Of a stretch of 28,561 nt of DNA, positions 1-9,606 are shown one piece after another. Source of the stretch: Isoetes engelmannii (taxonomy: Eukaryota > Streptophyta > Lycopodiopsida > Isoetales > Isoetaceae); the NCBI GenBank assembly GCA_011763485.2, contig JAANSK020038910.1, positions 1 through 28,561 on the forward strand, given 5' to 3'. Below the pieces are notes generated by a model, which saw only the letters and a list, made by a program, of their open reading frames with translations, searched no databases and was not told the origin of the DNA. Position numbers and translations under genes: made by a program. Within the stretch, counting starts at the first letter, position 1, and each line of letters begins with the position of its first letter.

Positions 1-200
1 GGTGGACGTCCGTGATTGTAGCATTGGGCTCCCTGGAAGCGTGGTCCATTGCTTTCAGTCTGGCAAGCTCTTGTTGACGCCACGCGTTAACTCTGGTGTA
101 TTATGTTACTCTCTCAAGTCGTATTGATGCTTCTTGTGCTCGGATTGATGCTCGCTATGCTTGCACCTCCTCATACGTAGGGAGGGTCTTTGTGGATGTT
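1..200 (-). other. Possible coding fragment at the window edge, charged and helix-prone
   Basis: Read on the minus strand, one frame is largely open and rich in Arg, Glu, Gln and Ala, with words such as NAWRQQELARLKAMDHASRE that look like an amphipathic helix or coiled coil. This could be the tail of a decayed retroelement capsid gene or of another protein that continues left of the window. No domain was recognised, and the call rests only on composition. Confidence 0.15.
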
Positions 201-783
201 ATAAAATAATTTAGGAAAAAACTATGAAATACCTTTATATTTTGCTTAAATTGTCCAAACGCCCCTAGTTTTGGCTTACTCAAGATTTCTAAAGAAAAGT
301 GGTGTTTGATCTTCATTATAATGCGGTGAAACACGTCTTATTGGCCCACATTTGCCTTTAGAACATGAATATGCGGAAATATGATTCTTTAAATATTTAG
401 CTAAGAAGTTAGTATATGTTGATTGTTAGCTTTGTTTGATTAGTTCTTTGATGCTTGGCAAACTTCTCTACAATATTACAAATTCGGCTTACCAACATGG
501 TCAATCTATCTTTTATATTGATGATCAGAGGGATATAGTCTGATGCTACAATTAATTAGATCGATGGAGTTCTCCAAATCGAACATTTGGCTGCAAACAA
601 CAAACTGGATCCTTGGCTGGCGGACATTGCTCCTCTGAAAGCATCCGTGGCACGCGACTAAGGTGGCTGGTGCTGAGATCGAGGTTGCTTGTTGAAGGCG
701 ACCTGCTCTGATCCGACTTGTGAAGGCTGCTAGGGGGCGTGACTTCCAAGGCTGATGGCAACCTACTGGCTGATGGTTTATGC
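201..783. other. Intergenic, no gene recognised
   Basis: The left half is AT-rich and has no coding character. The right half, from about 560, is of mixed composition. Two overlapping minus-strand frames are open there, but they have no start context, no domain and no codon bias that would support a gene. Confidence 0.4.
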
Positions 784-957
784 ATGAATCCAAAGGCGCT
801 CTTATGCTTAGGCAAGTTGCTTCACTCGATGGGTCTTGCTTATCCACTGAGATTTTATTCATATCTTTGCATTTATACTTGTACTTGACTCTTTGATTAA
901 ATAAAGTCTTACGTCCTTCAACAAAAAAAAAAAAAAAAAAAAAATGAATCCAAAGGC
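784..957 (+). mobile_element. Short 5'-truncated retroposed insert with poly(A) tail and 14-bp target-site duplication
   Basis: The 14-mer ATGAATCCAAAGGC occurs at 784-797 and again, exactly, at 944-957. Between them lies a 146-bp insert ending in 22 consecutive A residues (923-944; the last A is shared with the second copy). An AATAAA polyadenylation signal lies about 25 bp before the tail. This is the layout left by LINE machinery inserting a polyadenylated RNA. The body has no tRNA-like A or B box, so it is either the 3' end of a transcript (a truncated processed retrocopy) or of a LINE. The exact flanking repeats and the intact A tail point to a fairly recent event. Confidence 0.8.
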
Positions 958-1262
958 ATGGGGCATTGATCACGGGTCTCCAAAATAGGGGGAACTTTAG
1001 GGATGTGCCCATTTTTATAGAGGGGCTACTTGTTAGGGTACACCCTTTAGGGTAAAAAATAAAAGGTCAGGTCATGGGGTTGCGCCATGTGGCAGTTAAC
1101 TTAATATATTCATATATGTTGGAATATGTGCAATATTTGCGCCACCCCATGGGGTATCCTATACCGACTAATGTGTACATGTCATACGTACGATATATAT
1201 CGGTGATGTGGCGAGTATAATATACATATTTATACCATATATTATCCTGGAACAAAACAAGT
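958..1262. other. AT-rich intergenic, nothing recognised
   Basis: Low-complexity AT-rich sequence with many TATA-like words. No open frame has domain content, and no repeat or RNA gene was seen. Confidence 0.4.
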
Positions 1263-1665
1263 GTTAATGAGGGCCTCTGCTATATGCGTGATCAGTCGCA
1301 TTTGTTGAATGGTATTGTAGATGCTGATCATTCTGGTTGTCTTGATACATGGCACAACACCACAGCTTATGTATTCACTCCACAAGCATCAGCTCTCAGC
1401 CTCTCTTTCTAGCACAGAGGTCGAATATAAAGCCTTAGTTGTTGTTGCTGCAGAAACCGTTTGGTTAGCCATACTTTTTTTGTAGAATTAGGCTTTGACA
1501 CCAACACTATTGCACTTCATTGTGACAACCAAAGATCTTTGCAACTTACTAATAATCCATTGTTTAATGCCTACATCAAACACATTGCAACACATTATCA
1601 ATTTGTGCGAGAGATGATTTTATTATCATTCCAATGGAGATTGAACAAGCCAGGTTCTACATAAA
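1263..1665 (+). mobile_element. Fossil Ty1/copia LTR retrotransposon remnant (end of pol, RNase H region)
   Basis: The plus strand carries the C-terminal part of a copia-type polyprotein. The segment resembles the RNase H domain that closes pol in plant Ty1/copia elements, with the ADHSG, LHCDNQ and HIATHYQFVRE blocks in the family's usual order. Integrase, the reverse transcriptase core and gag are not present. No matching LTR pair was found around it. The copy is broken in a few places and looks old. Confidence 0.8.
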
Positions 1666-1670
1666 GTTTT

Positions 1671-2122
1671 GTGAAGGTTAGTTTTTACTCGGGTTTTAGT
1701 TTTTATTTCTACATTATACTTTTAAATATTATTTCAGTTACGAATAAATATGATTTTCATAGAAAAGTATTCCTTAGCAATCTCAAAATTCATTGTTCCT
1801 CCTAGTGGACCAGGAAGCAAAAAATGCTTATAAACAAGTGGAAGATATCCTCCTTAGATTCATACTAGGAGTTTTTTTAATGACTGAAAACAAATCATTT
1901 TACCATGACATATAACAAAAATCACGGGGACCTTTTTAGCACACCATCTGAGTTCTTTTTCCCCATGGATATAAGATCTGTTGTTTCATGAAACCGTATG
2001 TTTCTAACATAAGGTTTACATAGTTAAGGGCTTGTATTTCGTAGTTTAGAGTAGGACAAAAAAAATGCAGAAACGGATCTTACATTTTCCTGTATTCATG
2101 GGTTGTGGAATAGGGTTCAAGC
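1671..2122. other. AT-rich intergenic, nothing recognised
   Basis: AT-rich sequence with poly-A and poly-T runs. It may include the 3' flank of the copia remnant, but no LTR or polypurine tract could be assigned. Confidence 0.3.
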
Positions 2123-2162
2123 ATGGCGCCCGATGGTGTGATGCAGGCCAACGAATTAGAAG
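2123..2162 (+). other. Candidate first exon with ATG and strong splice donor
   Basis: An ATG in good plant context (GCATGGCG) opens a 13-codon frame reading MAPDGVMQANELE. It stops at a consensus donor, AAG|GTAAGT, at 2162/2163. A short first exon at this spot could belong to the Rep-like block that starts about 150 bp downstream. The acceptor could not be fixed, because CAG at 2212 and at least one later AG are possible. Confidence 0.3.
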
Positions 2163-2299
2163 GTAAGTTTTGTTGTTTTTAGCCTCTCATATCTGCATAG
2201 ATGACGATTTCAGCATATCATATCTCATGACGCCTGCACATGAGTGAAGGTAAATGTTTTGTCTACTCTTTGATTTCTCTGAGATTTAAGCTTGCTTGC

Positions 2300-3290
2300 T
2301 CTTCCTTTCTTTGTTTAATGGGGAGGGATGCTAGGAGGGGAGGCAGGGTTGCGAGGCATGCCCATGCAGATGCCTCCTCTGGGATGCTTGATGTGGAGGC
2401 AGCCATGAATGTTATTGGGGATGAGGGTAACGGGGCTCATAGAGTGTAACCTTAGGGATAGCGGGTATGGACGCACCCCCCGTGAAAGAGAATGTATTGC
2501 AAGGAATGTTACAGCAGAAACGGGCAGTGATCTAGATCACCTGCATTATCAGTGGATGTTTAGGTTTGCTATGAAGTCTCCCAGACTTGTAAACTTGGCA
2601 ATGAAGAGGAGATTTGGCTGGGGATCTAGGAAGCCTATTGGGGTTGTTCTTATATGTAAAAAACTCAAGAATACCAGGCTCCATTGCTTTGAGGTTCTAA
2701 TTAGATATTGCATGAAGGACATGGGTAAGCCACACTTTAGGCTGCACACTAAGAATGTTTCAATACGGTAGTTGGAGATGGGCAAAGATTTGTACTTGTT
2801 GTATGGTGCTGGAGATACGAAACATGTAGTTGTTATAGATAACAAGAACATCTTAGGAAGAGCCCTTCATTTCGTGAACTGACGGAGGAAGGAAACTCAC
2901 TGCCAGCCTGGTTTATACAATTACCTGGATGTTTAGAACATGAAAATTCATTCTGTCCATTAGCTAGATACTCCCTTCAAACACAACCTTCATATCTGAA
3001 CATAGGGTTAAGGTTGCAAGCTACTTGGCACTTGACCTTAAATCCGAGGCTTGCCTTGCCCAGCGATGTCAGGTGTGTTCTATATGGCATCCCAGCTGGG
3101 ATGGAGCCCATTCAGAGGCTTGGCAAAGGCCGCAAGCATTATTGGGATGAGGCTGGGATGCTTGGGAATATGGATGAAAATTGTGTTGAGGGCCAAGATA
3201 ACGAGTGTGGGCCTGAGGCAATGTTTGATGTGCCTGGGACTTCTTACATCCCTTTGGATAACACATACTATACAATGGCACTTGGATGAG
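2300..3290 (+). mobile_element. Decayed HUH Rep-like (replitron-like) element, rolling-circle initiator domain
   Basis: The segment at 2409-2771 encodes two blocks expected of HUH replication initiators in the right order and spacing. HLHYQW resembles the metal-binding HUH motif. About 60 residues later, RYCMKDMGKPHF resembles the catalytic tyrosine motif (Y-x-x-K, as in the YCSK of circovirus Reps). GWGSRKPIG between them and HFRLHTKNVS after also match what I recall of Rep-like proteins of eukaryotic HUH transposons, the replitrons known from green algae. Similar coding character continues to about 3290. Family assignment is from memory and motif shape. A Rep of CRESS-virus origin is a possible alternative. 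The copy is broken in several places. No termini were identified. Confidence 0.5.
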
Positions 3291-3358
3291 TGGAGGCATG
3301 TGCGTATGTTTGTAATTATTATTTCTTTCATTGATGGTATATTTTTGTTTGCAGTTCT

Positions 3359-3829
3359 TTGACAATGCCCGCTGTGGGGGTTGTGGGGGCTAGGACATCC
3401 CATGTTGCTGAGGTAATTGATCTTACTAGTGATGATGATCGCTCAACTTCCCCTCATGTAAGGCCGCATGCGCCTAGTCCAAGCATTCATGATGACATAC
3501 ATAACGCAATGTTGTCTCCTGTTGTATTTTCTCCAAATAACGAGCGAGTTCGGGTTGCCTTGGAGGTGGTGCAATCCATTGTGAACATTGATACTCTTAT
3601 GGAGTCCGCGGAAGCCTCTGTTAGATAATTCAAGATGCAATTGGGTCGTTTGTTTGCATCTATGGAGGATGTTGTTTCCCATATGGAATGGGAGGAGGTG
3701 GAAGTGAGCTCTACTAAGCGCCTGCATATGCGGGCCCATATAACCTTGGCAAGAGCTCTTTTGATTAGGGAGTTGAGGCAGATTGATGCAATGGCAAGGC
3801 GCCATAACGTTGTCATGAATAACAATTAG
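3359..3829 (+). pseudogene. Acidic protein fragment with SUMO-interaction-like motif and helical C-terminal half
   Basis: Directly after a plausible splice acceptor (TTTGCAG, ending at 3353), an open stretch encodes EVIDLTSDDD, a textbook SUMO-interacting shape: hydrophobic core V-I-D-L-T followed by Ser and acidic residues. Ser/Pro-rich sequence follows, then a charged, probably helical half (EWEEVEVSSTKRLHMRAHI and onward). Its position just behind the Rep-like segment on the same strand suggests that it is either a later exon of that element or a second gene of it. No known domain was recognised. The reading frame is not intact. Confidence 0.3.
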
Positions 3830-5156
3830 GTATTGCTTCCATTTTGCTTTCTTGTCTTTTATGTTTTTTGTATTAGTTTGTGCAGGTCTATTGCAATGAA
3901 GAAGAAAAAAAATGTGAAAAATATGTTGGAAAATACTTGTGTGTTTGGGTGCAAAACAATAGTGTTGTACGCTTGGAAAAAAAAGATTTTCTTGTTTGAT
4001 TGGTTTGCATTGCTTGCATGAGAAAAGTAGTGGAAAAGAAAGTAAAGATAGATAGTAATTTTAAAGTCACGCCACTGGAGACAGCAGCCAACTGGACGTG
4101 TGACCACACACCATACTATATTGCTCGGTGGGGCCCTGCCCCCAACCACCTTACATTGCGTCTGTTGGGATTTGACCCCCAACAGTACCGAGTGCGATTT
4201 TGGGCGGTCTCGAACTCGATAATACCTTGCTAAGGAACTAATGTGTTAAAGAAAAGAGGGAAAAAGTTGTATGCTTGCATTCGATATGCACGGGATTAGC
4301 CCCTGCCCTTTAAGGGTGGACATGCTGCTTGGAGCTGCACAATGCACAGGGGGTTCGTATCCCCCAGTATGTTTATTGTATTCAATTGCTTCTCTTTGCC
4401 GGTGGCCTCTAGGGGCACTTGAATGTCCAGACAAGTTTGATACTGCTTGCTAGATGCTCTTTTATTTTGGAGAAGGCATACGACCTTCTGCAGAAACTGT
4501 TGTGATAGGATTGACCATATCAATATAAAGTGCTTTTCTTGCTTGTGGCATGTTAGTATGGACGTTATGATTTTGGAAATCCATTTTCTGGCTTGTGGCT
4601 TGGGTTGTGCAGCCGAATTTAGCATGCACGCCATGCTTTTGGATGTCCATATCTTATGGACTATATAAGGAATGTCTATTATAAAAGGGGATTGAAGCTA
4701 TAGTATTGCAAGTTGCGGAGTTGGGGTCAATGTTTTTATGGCTTGTCTTGCAATGGTTGTGAACCCTTCCTAAATAATAGAGCCACCTAAGCATTTGACC
4801 CCATCTCATGCTTAGATGTGGGGCTAGGATGGCCTGACAGGGCATATGCTAGTCAAGATTCCTTCATCCAATGCTCAGGGATCACCTAGAGAATTCAACA
4901 ACAATACTTTATATACATTGGTAGGTCTTTCCACTTCCCAACATGTAAAAATTATGAAATGCTTCTAAATAAAAATCTATGTACTACAACAACTTATTGT
5001 TTTGTTTATCTCAAAATGAAATTCTAGTTTCATCATGTCATTAATGTGAAGATATCTCAACATGAAATTCTAGTTTCTTGATGTTGAGTAAATAATGGGT
5101 CATGTCATTAATGTGAATATAATACACTTTATACCATACGAGGAGGGCTTCTTTTC
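3830..5156. other. Intergenic or element-internal DNA, no gene recognised
   Basis: AT-rich DNA with poly-A runs at 3901-3990. The many short frames on both strands look random. One short hairpin is listed separately. A TTCGTAT word within a GGGG/CCCC stem near 4350 resembles a tRNA T-arm, but no tRNA can be folded around it. Confidence 0.3.
4162..4185. repeat. 8-bp perfect hairpin
   Basis: CTGTTGGG at 4162-4169 pairs with CCCAACAG at 4178-4185 across an 8-nt loop. TGTTG and CAACA are also common copia-type LTR termini. No LTR body was found here, so the significance is unknown. Confidence 0.4.
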
Positions 5157-5571
5157 TTGTTTCATTCGTGTTTTATCATTGTCATTGCAATGGGTTTTGC
5201 GTATTACTTCCATATAACTTTCTTGCTAATATCTGCATGCCATCTCTCTAAGGAAGGTGATGCACATGCACTTGTAGTTGAGGCATATCCCGGAGGATCA
5301 AATATGCATATCACAGGGGTTCCCATCAGGTGCATCAAATACCAAGATCTTCAACAATGCCAAAGAGTACCCTTCATACACCATCCGTGCCTAAGATTAC
5401 TCAAACACATAGCCCAACAAATCCACATCATCGAGGTTCTTCTATACCATCTGGATGTTCAAATGGCCCAAAGAATAGCATTACAATTCATGCAAACTGC
5501 TTTCCTCCCAGACGTGATTATTCCTCTCCATCTTTAACGAAAAGAATTACTATTCATGGACACCCTACGCC

Positions 5572-5803
5572 CACACATGATTATTCCCCTCCTAGCAACT
5601 TTTCGTTCCATCTAAGATAACTCCATCCCCAAGTGAAGCCAATCCACCCACACATGATTATTCCCCTCTTAGTCGGCTTTTATCCCCATCTAAGATAACC
5701 CCATCCCCAAGTGAAGCCAACCTGCGCACACATGATTATTCCCCTCCTAGTCAACTTTTATCTCCATCTAAGATAACTCCATTCCAAGTGAAGTCAACTC
5801 ATC
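5572..5803 (+). repeat. Tandem repeat, three copies of about 78 bp (26-codon unit)
   Basis: Copies begin at 5572, 5649 and 5727 with CACACATGATTATTCCCCT and continue with a conserved CCATCTAAGATAAC block. Spacings are 77 and 78 bp. In one plus frame the unit reads THDYSP followed by LSPSKITPSPSEA, an SP-rich 26-residue repeat. Confidence 0.85.
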
Positions 5804-6061
5804 ACCAAGCTATGCACTATCACCACAATATACTTCAAGTAGTCCTTTGGCATTACCACCTCCATCATTTGAGGCAACAACTATCAATGCACCTGTTTCA
5901 TCACCCGCATCTTATCTCCAAAAGGTCCCCTTGGTGGCCACCATCATGCGCCTTCCCCTCCCCACCACCATTCTCCATCTATATCCCACCACCATTCTCC
6001 TCCTCCTCTATCATATCTCGATGGAGGACCAGGCTGTCCAGGTGGTGATGAAGAACCGTCC

Positions 6062-6223
6062 GATGCTGGAGGCACCGAAGATCCAGATGGTAGTGGTGGT
6101 GTGTACCCTGGGCACCTTCCTATTGAGGGGGTACCACCCATCTCTCCCTGGTACCCCCTCAATAGGAAGGTGCCCATGGTACACACCACCACTACCTCCT
6201 GGACCTCCGGTGCCTCCAGCACC
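6062..6223. repeat. Inverted repeat, about 75-bp arms with 12-bp loop
   Basis: The left arm 6062-6136 and right arm 6149-6223 are reverse complements with only a few mismatches. The inner parts (GGGGGTACCA / TGGTACCCCC and the AATAGGAAGGTGCCCA block) match almost perfectly. The arms lie inside the Gly/Pro-rich coding-like sequence, so both strands read as Gly/Pro- or Thr/Val-rich peptides. A transcript would fold into a long hairpin. Confidence 0.85.
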
Positions 6224-6290
6224 GGATCTTCCATTATCTGTGGACTTGTGGAAATCGGCCGCTTGTGATGCGATGACCTGAACATTGCCA

Positions 6291-7440
6291 CTAGGAGGTG
6301 AATTGCTGAAGAAATGGAGAAATGGTTCCAGTGGTACAAAATATGGTGCTGCTAAAGATATGAAAGGCATTTGCATGGAGAAAGATCTGCCTCAAGCTTA
6401 TCAGGTTTTGTGCACTAATGGTTTTTAACATTTCAGTTGGTGTTGTTTTCCTAATTAATGCATGAGCTTGCATATTTACCATTTGGTTTAGACGAGGTTG
6501 TATATGGATCTATTGCAATTTATAGGATGCTTATTCTACTATGCAATATGGGCACTGCATTTATGTGATGTTATCTATAATCAAAACTAGAGTTGAGTGC
6601 AGCGAAAATTGCACATCTTGACAAAACGTTACCATTTCCTGCTTGCACTTGACCACTAACCTATGCATTTGTGCTAAGGGTGATATTATTGTATGTATGT
6701 TTTGAGATCTATGTAGTAAATTATAGTTACAGATATGAGAGGTACCATAAGTGTGCAGATCCGGCATGATATGTGCTTGATTTAATATACGAATAAAGCT
6801 GCCATGCATTGGAGATAGACATTGTGTCTAGGAGTAATAGACTGCCTAGTAAAACCACTGATTTATGCATTCGTGCTAAGAGAAAATAGTAGGCATTATC
6901 TGAGATCTTGTATTGATCGTTAAATGCAGATTTAAGAGGTATAATACATCTAGTGTGCAGACATGGGCATGTAAACTAACTGTTGCTAGAACTTGCAAGA
7001 TAATGAGCAGGGGCTCTAGGGTGCAGATCTGCACTAGAATCTAGTCAGAGTTGTCAATATAAGACAATGGTCTTGATTAAGAATAATGGTCTTTTTAATG
7101 GTTTGGGTTGCCCCACACGGCAAACCCTAAGGACGAATGTGGTGAAGGGATATGTTGGATATATTTCTTTTGAACGGTGAGATCGAAACGGAGTTAAGCC
7201 CAAGAAGCCGTGATTAACATGGGATTTCTATTTCGGGTGGGAGTCCGGGCTCAAAAAGTAGGGGTTAGGCTCGAGGATTGCCGGTTGGAGTTCTTATTTT
7301 CCGGTTGACCCTTTTGCGTGCCGGCAAACATATTGGTAGCAAAATCCGGTATTTTTTTAGCTTTAGTACATAGAAAATCCGGTGAACACTAACATACACC
7401 GGCAAATTTTCTTGTTATACCTCAAATAGTTTTCGAGCCC
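6291..7440. other. Intergenic, no gene recognised
   Basis: AT-rich sequence. The only structure seen is a diverged direct repeat at 6652-6970, listed separately. Open frames are short and have no domain content. Confidence 0.35.
6652..6970 (+). repeat. Diverged direct repeat, two copies of about 116 bp, 203 bp apart
   Basis: Copy 1 (6652-6768) and copy 2 (6855-6970) share ACCACT, ATGCATT-GTGCTAAG, GAGATCT, a GCAGAT or ACAGAT region, AAGAGGTA or AGAGGTA, and AGTGTGCAGA followed by GGCATG in the same order. Identity is moderate and there are several small gaps, so the duplication is old. Confidence 0.55.
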
Positions 7441-7740
7441 TGGCACTGGCAGTGAGAGTTCGCCTATTTGCATTTTTTTACCCTAAAGCATACCTTCCTT
7501 GCCACAGTTTTAGAGCTGCAGAAGCCCTCCAGATAATCAGATATAGAGAATTTTCGGTGGAACAGTGGTTCTGTGACGTGCACATCACGGCTTGCAGCCG
7601 TTGCTGTTCTTATGATCGAAGCTTCAAGACTTGCAGCATTTGACTTGCTCTTAGATAAGAGGAGCAAGCGGGTAATCTGGCACTGAAGATGCGTGGAAAA
7701 TCGTCCATCTCGCATATCTTGGAGGAGCTAAATACACAGG

Positions 7741-8817
7741 TTACCTATCTTGAGAATCCATTTAGTTTATGCTCTTTCTGCTAGGTCTCTGTGTCGCTCC
7801 GAAGTGGTCTGGAAGCGCTGGAACCGCATAAGCAAGCTAGTAAACACTCTTGATTTTTTTTATTTTTTTTTTTTTTTTTTACATTTCCCAGGCTGAGGAA
7901 CCTATCATTTGGCACTATCCTTTCTCTAACTCACATATTCGAAACCTCACAATTAACCCACTTACTGCATACAGGGAGAAGTCTGTCAACAGTTGGTTCC
8001 AACAGGTTAGTTCCACACTTGAATTCTTGACAATAAGAACCCCATATTTCGTCTCTGCTTTATGTTTCCAGAATGTTGTTGTTCATGGGCTTTTTTGCTG
8101 CAGTATTAGGGGTTTTACTCATGGCTTATCTTGCTTGCCTACGTTGTTAATAGAAGAAGTTTGTGTATCTAGAGGTTTAGGTATATTTCTCATGCTTTCT
8201 CCACAGCTGTAATACCTTGACAAGTGTCCAATGGAACTACTTATGTGAACATAAGTTGCCCCAGACGTAAGACCCTTGTGGTTTACATGGCTGGTGCAAA
8301 GATCACCATCTGTAACTCGTCATGTTTAGAGCATCTCATTGTTGACTCTTTGTCAGAGATAGTGTTTAAGTCCCCTTAAGCCTAGATTGGAAACTACTAC
8401 TCTTTTGATTGCTTCAAAGAAGACCTTAGAATGCATTCGGGATATGTTTGTTGGACCCCTTATAGTCCATCCTGCTAAGTGTTGCAAGCTTTTGAAAATA
8501 CTTGAGCTTTTTAAGCACATTACAACTGTTAAAGAACATGAGATGACAGCCTTATTCTTCACAAGTGAGTCTCCTATGCAGTACCTTACATGTTCGGTAT
8601 GAGATTTAAGTTTTTGAATTGTGACATTGCATCTCTGACAGACATTGAGGATGAAGTTGGCATACATGTAGATGCAGATAAATGCGAATTACACCTCAAA
8701 GAGATTGCAATAAAGTTTAGCATGATGGATAAAATCAGCATTAAGAAACAGACTTGTCGTGCTGCTCAAAGTTGGGGAAATATTTTATATTCTATAAGGG
8801 AAAGGAGTTCTCAATGA
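7741..8817 (+). pseudogene. Decayed F-box / leucine-rich-repeat protein gene
   Basis: The frame from 7741 contains ALSARSLCRSEVVWKRWNRI followed by SKLVNTLDF, which fits the second half of an F-box (the SxxCRxW-type core and the trailing L-x-F). F-box proteins are SCF ubiquitin-ligase receptors. After a poly-T tract and an AG acceptor (TTCCCAG, near 7891), open stretches carry LRR-like words: HIRNLTINPL, TLEFLTIRT, then SCLEHLIVDSL near 8320, and FKFLNCDIASL near 8610. This is the usual order, F-box then LRRs. Several frame changes and stops within about 1 kb make an intact gene unlikely, although unrecognised introns could explain some of them. The N-terminal start of the F-box was not found. 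Confidence 0.4.
7852..7880. repeat. Poly-T tract inside the F-box-like gene
   Basis: A nearly pure run of T, interrupted once by A, separates the F-box-like segment from the LRR-like segment and directly precedes ACATTTCCCAG, a normal 3' splice site. It may be an enlarged polypyrimidine tract or the tail of a small retroposed insert in minus orientation. Confidence 0.5.
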
Positions 8818-9112
8818 TTTAATGATTTGCTACAGTTGCAACAGTCAAACAGGGATGTTCATATTATGTGTGATGAAGAGGATGCATCACTGTTTGATTC
8901 AAATGAAAAGTTATGAAGAGTTAATCAATCGTCTGTTTGATCACTTATTCATTTTGGACTGAAAGTTGTTTTTGCTAATATTGTTACAACAACTTTCTCT
9001 CCTTTGGTATTGTTTTGCATTAAGTTATCCAATTTTCAGAATCCAACAAGCATGATTATTATATTGTTTTAAAGCTATTGCCTAGCATGCAGAGTTTCAT
9101 CCATGCTGCCAG

Positions 9113-9154
9113 AAGAGATAAGAAAGAAGAGATAAGAAAGAAGAGATAAGAAAG
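9113..9154 (+). repeat. 14-bp unit tandem repeat, three exact copies
   Basis: AAGAGATAAGAAAG is repeated three times without mismatch at 9113, 9127 and 9141. The lack of divergence suggests recent slippage. Confidence 0.95.
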
Positions 9155-9368
9155 TCTAGGGAGGAGTCATAAATTTTAAGTAATGGGTCAGCCACTTGCC
9201 ATCCTGTTTGTTATACTAGGTTTTTGGCTATAATTGGTGATGTAACTTGTGAGCAGGCAACTTGAAGAGTCTAAGCATCTTGAATAGAGTCAAAAACCTC
9301 CTTTGTTGCTGTAAAGTTGTGGGTGTCTCGTTATTGTTTTTTTCCCTTGGGTTGTGATTGCCATGACT

Positions 9369-9492
9369 TTGCCTACATAATCAACAGGAGATGTGAATTC
9401 CATCCATATAATTTTTGTGCATGATTTGATTTGCCTACATAATCAATAGGAGATGTGAATTCCATCCATATAATTTTTGTGCATGATTTGAT
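9369..9492 (+). repeat. 62-bp tandem duplication, nearly identical
   Basis: 9369-9430 and 9431-9492 are adjacent copies differing at one base (AATCAACAGG versus AATCAATAGG). Confidence 0.95.
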
Positions 9493-9494
9493 TT

Positions 9495-9606
9495 GCTTAT
9501 AAGCAAGACAGATTCATGCAACTTCACTAAGATATGTAGGACAATGGGCTGCTTATAAGCAAGATAGATTCATGCAACTTCACTAAGATATGTAGGACAA
9601 TGGGCT
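9495..9606 (+). repeat. 56-bp tandem duplication, nearly identical
   Basis: 9495-9550 and 9551-9606, each starting GCTTATAAGCAAGA, differ at one base (GACAGA versus GATAGA). The duplication begins 2 bp after the end of the 62-bp one. Confidence 0.95.

Larger units (their letters stand above)
5157..6290 (+). pseudogene. Unassigned Ser/Pro-, His/Pro- and Gly/Pro-rich coding-like region
   Basis: On the plus strand this region reads as low-complexity protein. It starts with a hydrophobic segment, passes through Ser/Pro/Thr-rich repeats (THDYSPPS units, 5572-5803) and a His/Pro-rich part near 5930-6010 (HHHAPSPPHHHSPS), and ends in a Gly/Pro/Asp-rich part (6020-6140, for example GGTEDPDGSGGVYPG). 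No single frame stays open throughout. Neither a host extensin-like gene nor a known transposon protein can be named. It lies 1.3 kb behind the Rep-like block on the same strand and may be part of the same element. Minus-strand frames over 5944-6376 are also open, because the Gly/Pro part is an inverted repeat. Confidence 0.25.

Noticed and set aside
506-1012. Minus-strand open frame of 168 codons
   Set aside because: It runs through the poly(A) tail (as poly-Phe) and across the boundary of the retroposed insert, so it is accidental.
4296-4372. tRNA-like T-arm (GGGGTTCGTATCCCC)
   Set aside because: The loop lacks the conserved A of the T-loop, and no acceptor stem, D-arm or anticodon arm can be folded around it.
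5944-6376. Long minus-strand frames with collagen-like Gly/Pro sequence
   Set aside because: They arise from the inverted repeat 6062-6223 and from GC-rich low complexity; the plus strand reads equally well, and neither has a supported start.
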